Source: Austropuccinia psidii
Lineage: Eukaryota > Basidiomycota > Pucciniomycetes > Pucciniales > Sphaerophragmiaceae
DNA: 64,000 bases
Direction: 5' to 3'
Assembly: GCA_023105745.1 (NCBI GenBank)
Contig: JALGQZ010000002.1
Location: 83,221,785-83,285,784 of the forward strand
The first letter of the stretch is position 1, and each line of letters opens with the position of its first letter. Positions 13,407-22,204 of the stretch are shown piece after piece. A program made the position numbers and the translations under genes. The notes beneath the pieces were generated by a model, which was not told where the DNA came from, made no database searches, and was given only the letters and a program-made list of their open reading frames with translations.

Positions 13407-13786
13407 TTTGTTATTTTATTAAAACTATAATAAAACACACCTAAAAAGGCTTATAAATAAATTGCTTGTTGAATTTCTCAAGATAATTTCCACAAGTGGT
13501 GCTATACTTCAAGATTTCACAATTTACCTCCTGCACATCCCAAAACCATTGCCCACCAGTTTTTGTAAATGGAATTTTATTTTAGCTCTGGTGCTAAAAA
13601 TTCCCTTTGGGTTTCCAAATCTAGAAACCCAATACCTCCTCAGACCAAATGAAATATTTTTGAAATTCAATTGATATTGCTACTTCTACCAAACCTCTAC
13701 ACTATTTTCTCATAAAAAAAAGTCTTCTTTCAATCTTTTCATACCAAAAGCTCAATACTCCTCATCAATAAACAATTTATTCAAAT

Positions 13787-14714
13787 GTGGACCCAACTCT
13801 CTTTTCTGGAGATGAAATTCCCTTGTCAAGAAACTCAATAAACTCCAATTATTCTGTTTCAACAATTACTTGTTTGTGTTTTTTCAGTGAAGTTTCTCTC
13901 TTTCTTCATCTTATGAATTCTCATTTCATTTTGGTGTCCAAAATAGACAAAAAAACAAAGTCAATCAGCAAACTAAAATTATCTATAATATATAAAGCTG
14001 TGAAAATTGAGGATTGAAGTGTCAAAGGACCCATTAACTGGAGCTGATCAGACCAACAGCATGTTCTGGGCATGTGTATTGCAAATCTATTATCAGGGAA
14101 GACCACATAAATAACAGAAATAAGTCATCCTCAAGAGTTTTTGGGGTGCCTTTCAGAATTATGTCAACAAATTTAGTGGCTATGTTCAGAAAATTCATAA
14201 AATGAAACAAAGTGAGGTGATTGCTCATGAACAACTGGCAAAACCAAAAAAATTTCAGTCCAAGCTTTACAAAAAGCCCTTTTTCAACATGTCAGAATAC
14301 AACATATTATCAAAGGCACCTAAATGAAATCATCACATGCATTATCTTGACAAAACAAGCTTCAAGTAAAAGAAACCAAAGGATGAAATTAAAGAGCCAC
14401 CAGCTTCATCAACACCAGTTGAATCTGACACATTACAACCCATTGGCAAAAAGTGAATGAAGCTGCTGATTTCTGATTCCAAAGAAAATAAATTCAAAAT
14501 TACTATTTAATCCCAAAAAAAATGATCTGAAAACTTAGAAAAACAAAATAAATCCCTTGTTGAGAAAATTGCAGCACTCAAAACAATTTCCAAAGACATC
14601 ATTATGAGTAGAGACAGAGAAAAAATGCATATGATGAAGCAGGAGATAAAACTGAAGAAAACAAGGGATGATTTATCAAGACTCAAAAATGGTGAGGACA
14701 CTGAGGAAATTTAG
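13787..14714 (+). pseudogene. H1 ORF1, NAM-associated-like Harbinger accessory protein (broken)
   Basis: In PIF/Harbinger elements a second protein with a Myb-like or NAM-associated domain helps the transposase bind the ends. Here the frame near 14010-14080 reads VSKDPLTGADQTNSMFWACV, the classic V-S-x-D-P-x-T-G-x-x-Q block followed by an FW motif. Around 14130-14200 it reads AFQNYVNKFSGYVQKI (usual W..I...VNKF.G.Y..I). Further on is KPFFNMSEYNILSKAPK, then a TLQPIGKK segment and a lysine-rich coiled coil ending near 14714. At least three stops and two frame changes interrupt it; one stop stands where a tryptophan is expected after KAPK. The N-terminal part before 14000 is poorly preserved. 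Confidence 0.7.
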
Positions 14715-16427
14715 TTTTTATATTATTTTTCATCATTATGAAGTTTTTGGGCTTGTAATTTCTTGGTCATTATGAGTAATGTTTGCCTTATCTTGAGAGT
14801 TAGTTGTGCTTGTTGGGAAAAAAAATCTTTTTTTGTAAAATCAATTGTTTTTTGGATTTAAAAAATAGAATTCTTATTTCAATTCAAATGAGAGTTTTTT
14901 TAAAAATAAAAATTTTTCTATTATAAAATTATGACAATTTTGAGTAAAAGCTTTTTCTTTCTTAAAATTCTTTAAGAAAAAATTACAAAAACATATGATA
15001 GAAATCTTACTAAATTTATTAAAATTGTTTTTCAAAAACATTTGGTTTTCTACAAGACCAAATGTTTAATTATTTAAAAGAAGATAAAAAAACTAAATTA
15101 AATTAAATGAGTTTGATCATTGAAATAAATAGAAATGATAAATATTAAACAAATACCAAAATTTAAATTAATGATATTACTAAAATGAAATGAAAAATGA
15201 TTTTTAATGATGAAAAAAGTAAAATCAGTTCAGGATAAAATATTTCAATTAAGAAAACAGATACAAAAATAAATAAAGTTAAATTAATAAGATAATTTGA
15301 ATTAATAAAAAATATAAAATTAAATTAAGAAAGAGTATGAATCATTAGATTAAATAAATAAAAATTAATAAATTCAAAAAAAAAAAAAAAAGTCAAATCT
15401 TCTCAATTAAAACATCAAAATTAATAAAATTAAGTTAATAGAGGAAATCAATAAGAAGAATCACAAATATATAATAATGAAGTGAAATAAATAAAATTTC
15501 CATAATAGAATTGGAATCTTCAATATTTTATTATTATGATAATAAAAAAAAATTCAATTAAATTAATAGAAATTTAATAATTAAAAAAAATGAAAAGTAT
15601 ATTTTTAAAATAATAAATTTTTGATTATCACATTATTAATTGAAATTCTATTAATAAAAATGATTTTAATTTTTTTTTTTAAAAAATAATACTAAAAATT
15701 TCATTAGTGGAATGAAAAAAAAAAATTAATTAATTAAATAATAACAAAAAATCATATTAATTTAATAATATTTTCATTATTAAACTAATAAAAAGAAAAA
15801 AAATTTATTATTAATTAAATAATAATTTCAATCTGATCATTATTTTAATAATAATTTTATTATAAAAATAAAACCAATTCTATTAGTATTTTTAATAATA
15901 ATTTTATGACTTTTCTAATCATAATTTTATTATTATTTTAATAATAATAAAATTATTAAAAGAAGAAAAAAAAATTATTATTAAAATAAAAACATCAATT
16001 TTATTATTATAAGAGCAATAATGGTATTATTAAAAAAAGGAATTATTTTCCAAATAATAAAAATTTTATTCTAAAATTAATGAAAAAAAATTTATAATAA
16101 AAATCAAAGCAAAAAAACTCTATTATTATAATAATGATAACATTTATGTTATTATAATAATATTAAGGCTATTATCTCTATTGATTATCTAAACATTTTT
16201 TAGTTAAAATATTAATATCTTATTATATCCAATTTCCAAGATTTTAAAATAATTTCATTCTCATTAACTTTTGTTTCTTAGATTTTTTTTTGTTAATTTT
16301 TTGGTTTATCCTTACAGATAATCAATGGTCTCAAAGGCATTCAAATTAAATTAATTTCATTCAAGATTTAATATGTTTTAAAATTTAAATTTTTTTAATT
16401 ATAACAAGATTGAAGATAATTTGATAA
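14715..16427. other. Very AT-rich spacer between the convergent H1 genes
   Basis: About 1.7 kb of almost pure A/T with many AATTAATAA-like runs and homopolymers (for example around 15,375 and 15,670). No coding potential is visible. It separates the 3' ends of ORF1 and transposase and may be an expanded low-complexity tract or a decayed insertion. Confidence 0.6.
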
Positions 16428-17705
16428 TTAAACATTCAATCTCTCACCCTTTTGTGCCCACAAGTGCTCAATAAGATGAAGCTTGAGAGCCTGATGTGCT
16501 GTTGAACTTTGTAGGTGTTTGAGGCAAGTGACATAATTAGAAAAGACTTCTTTAGAAAATTTATATCTAATTGCAACTTCAGATAAGAAATCTTCAGGAT
16601 ATAGGCTTGTTTCATCCTCCACAATAATATTGATAAATGGTTGCATGATATTATTAATTTTCTGCTGGCACCAAATACATGCTGGAGATTTAATAATTGA
16701 AAATCTTGATTGGAGAACCCCAAAGGCTCTCTCAACATCTTTTCTTTCTGACTCCTGCATCTGCGCAAAGTACTATGAAAAAGAAAATAATCATTATTAA
16801 CCAAATAAAACTGTCATTAATACCAAAACATACTTGTCTTTTGGCCCCTTGTGGCTGACTGATGGTCTTTACTAATGTGGCCCAATCAGGGTAAATACCA
16901 TCAGCAAGTTGGTATCCCATTTCATATTTGAATCCATTGATGGCATACCTGCATGGTGGAGCATTCCCAATTAAGATTTTATGAAAGAGTGGTGAGCAAT
17001 CAATCACATTGAGGTCATTATGAGAGCCTGGCATGCCAGAACCATAAGTTTTGTGAGACAACTGCTTTAAGTATCAATTTTTGTGGCTTTTAATTAAAAA
17101 TAGTTAGACAACACCTGAATAAAAACCAAATATATGGAATAATGACAAACCTTTTCCTTTCCTTTATACTGTCCTTCCCAAGCATGAGGGCAATTTTTCC
17201 ACACCAAATTCATACAATCAACAGAACCAAGCATTCCAGGAAATCCTCTCTTTTCCCCCATGTTCATCAAGCACTCAATGTTGCTTTGATTTTGATGTTC
17301 AATTTATGTTGGTCCATAGAGTTCAAATATTCTCTCACAGAATTGGTGTAATCTTCTGAGTGAAGTTGTTTCAGATAATCACAGGTATTCATCCACTTGG
17401 TCTGCTGAAACACCATAGGAAAGTTGTTGCATGGCAGCAGTAATCTTCTGAAGGCCAGTGAGTCCAATTTTTCTAGCTGCATTTTTTGCTTGCTTGAAGT
17501 ATGGATATTGATTTTCTACTGCTGATACAATTTTGAGAAATAAATGTCATTGGATTCGAAATCTTCATTGAAAGAATTGATTGTTATAGATTGGATCTTC
17601 ACTGAAATAATCCTTTTACAGTCTCTGAGCACCACCTACATGATCACAAAAGTGATCACCATGTTTTCCAGGCTGGGATCCTCCATGAAAACATTGGTCA
17701 GATTC
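16428..17705 (-). pseudogene. H1 PIF/Harbinger transposase (DDE_4-type), broken
   Basis: This encodes the catalytic part of a plant-like PIF/Harbinger transposase, which cuts and joins the element ends. In order from 17705 down: HGGSQPGKHGDHFCDHVGG; LTGLQKITAAMQQLSYGVSA; RGFPGMLGSVDCMNLVWKNC (first Asp); GMPGSHNDLNVIDCSPLF; MGYQLADGIYPDWATLVK (second Asp); QESERKDVERAFGVLQSRF (catalytic Glu). An intron at about 16,767-16,833 (GTATGT...CATAG) joins KRQ to YFAQMQ perfectly. Several in-frame stops lie at expected Arg or Tyr codons. The block usually found between the WKNC region and GMPGSHND (EAVAS..LWIWH.FFG) is missing. The first ~30 codons are displaced to 46984-47073 by the E1 insertion. Confidence 0.88.
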
Positions 17706-19277
17706 TGTCACAACCACAAAGATTGACCCTCCTCCATGGGTGTTGCGGCAATTCTAACCTGGAGGCAATTGGCCACACCATATCTTTTATGGCAAATTGG
17801 TCCCCTCTGGTGCTCTATGACCATTTGGCCATTTCTGGCCCCAATCATCCTTTTATGGCCTCCTTGGCCGATTTCCATCTCACCAAACCCCAGGCCTTTA
17901 TCTTTGATTTTGTGCCTGGGGGGTCCTTTTGTCTTCTAGGGGCCTCCAGGCCCCCTAGCCATAACCTTTGGCTTTGGGCCACCCCCTTCCATTAGGGGGG
18001 TTTAGGCCTGAATGGCCTTTTTGGGCCATTTAGGCCCCCTATGGCTTCTATGGCCTGTGGGCCGTAATTCACGGTCCACAGTCCGTAGGCCAATTAGGCC
18101 CCTTTTGGCCTAATCCAATGAGGCCAAAATGGGCCAAAGGGGGTAGCCATCTAGCCTCCAAGGCCAGGTGGGTCCCAAACCACAATTTGACCCACCTGAG
18201 CCAATTTTGGCCATCAATTCCATGGACACCAAAATGGCCATAGAACCCGTAGGACCTAAATTTGGCCATGGACCACCATGGCCTCTGGCAGCCACCAAAC
18301 CAGCTCAGCAAGCATTCCCCTCAACTTAAGGGGAATTCTTCCATTTCTCCATGCACCCCATACTCAAGGTTGCAGGAGTGGTGCATATCTGGTATTATAT
18401 ACCATTATGCACCATTTTTGCTCAGCAATTCAATGGTGACATTTTCAGGACAAAATTCCACAATTCCAAATCAAGGTCCCAAAGTCCAACGCCCATTTCA
18501 AAGGAGGATTCTTTGACTCATCAGTCTGCCAATCCATGGTGGCAATCAGAAGACCATTCAAGGATCCCAATCACCTGGCCCTGCAGGAGTTGGGTTGGCA
18601 ATTTCATTCAGGATTATTTAGTCTTTCAATCAGTTGTCAAGGCATCAAGTATTTCAATACTCCTTGGACAACTCAATTGGTCCATACAGGTGTCAATCAA
18701 TCAACCTGTATGTCCTTGGCCCAATTGGGCCAATTCAATCTTCCACTGTGGGAATTCAATCACACAGTTCAATTTCAAGATGGCCAGAACTGTATTGGCC
18801 CAACTCAGACAATACAGCTGGTGATCCACCTTCCAGGATCAGTCCTTCAGTTTTTCACATATACTGGCCACCTTTCAGCACCTAGGGACTTTTTCCCCAG
18901 TTAATTAATATATTTGATTTATTATTATCTTTATTTTCTTTTACATTATTCAAGTTAATACTGATAATCTTAAGTCAGTCATTCAGCATCCTTTCTCTTT
19001 TTCTTCCTCGCCTGTCAGTGGATGTTGGTGGTCATATCCTTTACTAATTCCATTCCCTTTTCTGGCAGGTTGAAACAGTGAATTGAGGATTCACTTGGTT
19101 GGCTCCTTGGCCTTTGGCTTCTTATCTTTTCTTTTACCTTTTGGCATACTTTTCTTTCCATTCTTCTTCTTCAAAGAAATCCATCTTTATTATTCTTCTT
19201 ATCTTTTGGAGCCCTCCAAGTGAGCTCTTGATTCCTGAGTGCCAGGCCCTCTTGCTTCCATAAGAGCCCCTGTGACA
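17706..19277 (+). repeat. E1 5' LTR
   Basis: Begins TGTCACAACC, ends AGAGCCCCTGTGACA. The first 600 bp are unusually GC-rich and full of GGCC motifs. A conserved ACATATACTGG box (about 18,858-18,868) lies about 40 bp before CAGTTAATTAATATA, the predicted transcript start. The long frames in this region are by-products of base composition. Confidence 0.92.
18899..18912 (+). promoter_or_regulatory. E1 predicted mRNA 5' end / self-primer
   Basis: AGTTAATTAATATA in the LTR is complementary at 13 of 14 positions to 19279-19292, starting two bases after the 5' LTR. The arrangement matches Tf1-type self-priming, in which the first bases of the transcript anneal to the primer site. It is an inference from complementarity and the upstream TATA-like box. 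Confidence 0.55.
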
Positions 19278-19278
19278 T

Positions 19279-19292
19279 TATATCAATTAACT
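19279..19292 (+). other. E1 putative self-primer binding site
   Basis: TATATCAATTAACT follows the 5' LTR directly. It does not contain the TGG that would pair with a tRNA CCA end, but it pairs with 18899-18912 in the LTR. Confidence 0.55.
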
Positions 19293-19338
19293 CATAATTT
19301 CTTTTCATTCTATTCATTCATTCTTCATCATTTTATTC

Positions 19339-20068
19339 TGTCACAGCCAAGGAGGCAGGGGCATTTCCAATCATCATCAGCAAATTATTATATCATGGAT
19401 ACCCTTCAAAACCCAATCAGCAAGGGGGTTTCATTCAACAATTCACCCAATACAGTTTTCATACCTCAATACAGTTCCATACAGGCAAGACTCAAATACA
19501 GGATTCACCAAATACAGGCCTGTCATCAATACAGGCGCAAATACCTGTATTGACTGTATCACCTGTATTGGATTCACCAATACAGGATTCAATCTCACAT
19601 CCAACTTCTTCCAGCATACAGGCCAGTATCTCAACACTCAAACTCCAAGGCTGGTATTTCTCACATATACCAGCCCCTCTTGACCCACCTGGGGGTTTTT
19701 CCCCCAGTTAATTAAAATAGTTGATTTATTATTTAATATTATTTTATTCTCACTTTGGAATATTATTTTATTACTTATTAAGTTAGTCTTAGCCTTCCCT
19801 CACCTGTTCAGTAGAGTCCTGGTGGCCATATCCTTATTAATCCCTTTTCTCTTTTCTGAACAGGTTGAAACAGTGACTCAGGATTACTTAGTGGTTGGCT
19901 CTCTTTTTATTACTTATTGTTATTTCTTTTTCTTAGTACTCTTATTCTTTTATCAGGAATTTATCCTTGCATTCTGTCTATCCTGTTCTTGAGTATTTTG
20001 AGCCCTCCTTAAGTAAGTCTGTTCACTGAGTGCCAGGCCCTCTTCATTTTAGAAGAGCCCCTGTGACA
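19339..20068 (+). repeat. E2 5' LTR
   Basis: Begins TGTCACAGCC, ends AGAGCCCCTGTGACA. It carries an array of ATACAGG motifs at about 19,446-19,625, a CACATATACC box near 19,662, and the predicted transcript start CAGTTAATTAAAATA at about 19,705. The 3' terminus can form a hairpin shared with E1, E4 and E5. Confidence 0.94.
19706..19719 (+). promoter_or_regulatory. E2 predicted mRNA 5' end / self-primer
   Basis: AGTTAATTAAAATA is perfectly complementary (14 of 14) to 20070-20083. It lies about 40 bp after a TATA-like CACATATACC box. Compared with E1 the motif has changed from AATATA to AAAATA and the facing site has changed to match. Confidence 0.65.
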
Positions 20069-20069
20069 T

Positions 20070-20083
20070 TATTTTAATTAACT
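20070..20083 (+). other. E2 putative self-primer binding site
   Basis: TATTTTAATTAACT starts on the second base after the LTR and pairs with 19706-19719. No conventional tRNA primer site with TGG is present next to the LTR. Confidence 0.65.
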
Positions 20084-20845
20084 CATAATTGCTTCTTTCT
20101 TTTAATTCATTTTATTCATTTCTCTCATTCTTCTATTATGATCTTTTAATGATTATGAACTTTAATGATTTTATGATTTTCATCAATTTTCATCTCTCTC
20201 ATTTCATTCTCATGAAAATTTATTCTTTCTAATTTCTCTATTCTGCTGACCAATTCACTTTATTCTCTATCATCTTCATTTCTCTTTTGTTTGAATTCAG
20301 GTTTATTCAGGTTTTATTGCTTGGAATTAGTTGGGTTAATTGATTCATCATTCAGGGTTATTTGATTTGGCGTATTCAGTGATTTTGGTTTTGAAATTTC
20401 TCAAGATTATTAATGGATTGATTGATTCCTCAAGACATTGATTTCACCTCAAGATTTTGAATTGACTTTGATTGATTTGATTTGATTTGATTGACTTCAT
20501 TTGATTCTTCAAGATACCTGATTTATCCTCAAGATTTGATTTAATTGATTGATTTGAATTTGATTCCTCAAGAAAATTGAATTGATTTTTGAAGATATTG
20601 ATTGAATTCCTCAAGACTTAATTGATTTGATTTTGATTGACTTGATTTGACTTATTAATTGAAATTGATTATTCATAAGAATTTGACTTTGTCATCTTCA
20701 CTCTTCAAGATTTATTCATATTGATTCACTTCAAGACTATTGATTGATTTCTCAAGTTCATCAAGATTCTCATTTAATTTGATTTGGTCAAGCCTTAATT
20801 TATTCAAAGTATCATCAAGTTTTTTTTATTCATTCTTCTTTCATA
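20084..20845 (+). other. E2 leader (5' UTR)
   Basis: About 760 bp rich in repeated TTGATTT, ATTGATT and CTCAAGA words, without a long frame. It ends just before the gag ATG. The same style of low-complexity leader is found in E1 and E4, so it is a family trait. Confidence 0.6.
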
Positions 20846-22204
20846 ATGCCAGTTCAGCATAGCCCACCAGCCAAGAATACAAGATCCCAGAGACATCAAG
20901 CTGTTCTCACTCCTACACCAAGGGCTCCTCTTGACCGCACACCATCAGTTCATAAACTGAGTGCAAATTTGGACAGAGGACCACCAATGGAAGGAGCAGC
21001 ACCACCCAGAAGAGGAGGTGTGAAGTCTAGAAGATTAAGATCATTCTCTGGACTATTGGGTGGTTATCCTGGTGTTTCTCAAGGGCCTAGAAGTAGATTG
21101 GGGGAAGCTGAAGATGAGGAGGGGGAGGAGTCTGTGGAAGAGGAAGAATCTGAGGAGACTGAAGTGGCAGCTGCCTTGGCAGGTGCTACTGAAGCTCCTG
21201 AGGCTCCAAATCTAGCCCTTTCTAATCAACCTTCTGTCTCTCAAGCTGAACCAAATTTCCTCAAGATGATGGAGCAAATGACTCAGTTTATGGGACAACT
21301 CACTCAAGCAGTTGCCCCAAGGGACACTTCAAAAGTCCCTGCATTCAAGACTCCATCAATGAAGGCACCTGATTCTTTTGATGGTACTAAAGCTCATAAA
21401 TTGAGAGGATTCATTCAATCCTGTCAATTAATCTTTCATAATGACCCAGCAAACTTCTTCTCTGACAGGAAGAAGGTGCTTTATTCAACTTCTTTTCTTA
21501 CTGGTAGAGCTGGCAAATGGATTGAACCTTACCTCTCAAATATCTCCAATGAAGACCCATCTTATCTCCTCAATAACTGGCAGTTATTTGAAACCCAGTT
21601 ATTCACTCTGTTTGGTGATCCCAATGAAGTCAGAAAAGCTGAACAAGAGTTGGACAATTTGAGGATGAAGGAAAGTGGTCAAGTTTCCTTGTAAATAGCT
21701 GATTTCAGAAGTTTAATGTCAAGAATTGGAGACTGGGGGGAAAGGGCCTATATTCATGTGTATAGGAGAGGTTTGGCATCAAGATTGTTGGACCAATTGG
21801 CTTCTCACCCTGGAACTTTTGATAGTCTTCAAGAACTCATGGACATCACCTTGGAATTAGATACCAGGTACCATGAGAGGCAGAAGGAAAAGGGCATTCA
21901 TCAAGAGAAGAAGCCTCCAATCAGTGGATCCAACTCCTCCAAGCCCCCTCAAAGTTCCTCATCAAAGAAGCCTTATCACAAGAAGAATAAGAAGGGGAAG
22001 AATTTTCAAGTGTCCAAAGACAAGCCTCATGCTGCTCTCCTCAATAAGGACAACAAATTAATTGGTTCTGAAAAGGAGAGGAGGATTAAAGAAGGCTTGT
22101 GCAATTATTGTGGTGGTAAACACCCATTTGAAAAATGTTTCAAGAGGCCTGAAAATAGGCAAGGGTCATCAAACGGCTTCCCTAGCAAGCAGGGAAAAGC
22201 CTGA
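20846..22204 (+). pseudogene. E2 gag (one in-frame stop)
   Basis: Gag is the capsid and RNA-binding protein of the particle. The N-terminus MPVQHSPPAKNTRSQ is followed by a proline/arginine-rich stretch, an acidic segment (about residues 90-108), the capsid-like core (about residues 175-350, with FHNDPANFFSDRKKVLY and LFGDPNEVRKAE), a basic serine/lysine tract, and a zinc knuckle CNYCGGKHPFEKC near residue 419. The knuckle has three rather than four residues between the second Cys and His. A TAA at 21692-21694 stands where E1 has a tyrosine codon, so full-length Gag needs readthrough or this copy is dead. The frame otherwise runs to TGA at 22202-22204. Confidence 0.88.
22192..22198 (+). promoter_or_regulatory. 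Putative -1 frameshift slippery site, E2 gag/pol
   Basis: GGGAAAA is read as G-GGA-AAA in the gag frame, four bases before the gag stop. Slipping back one base enters the pol frame, which is open from here into protease. The same heptamer, GCC and TGA are kept in E1 (40939-40951). A GTGCTC/GAGCAC stem can form about 20 bases downstream and persists in E1 through a G-U pair. Confidence 0.6.

Noticed and set aside
14715..16427. AT-rich block as a centromere or origin
   Set aside because: It lies inside H1 between two convergent transposon genes, and no supporting motif or repeat structure was seen.
17723..18904. Several plus-strand and minus-strand frames of 60-157 codons
   Set aside because: They lie in the GGCC-rich E1 LTR, recur in the other LTR with indels that break frame, and resemble no protein family.
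19446..19625. Short repeats resembling a CRISPR array
   Set aside because: Spacing is irregular, motifs occur in both orientations, and the context is a fungal LTR.
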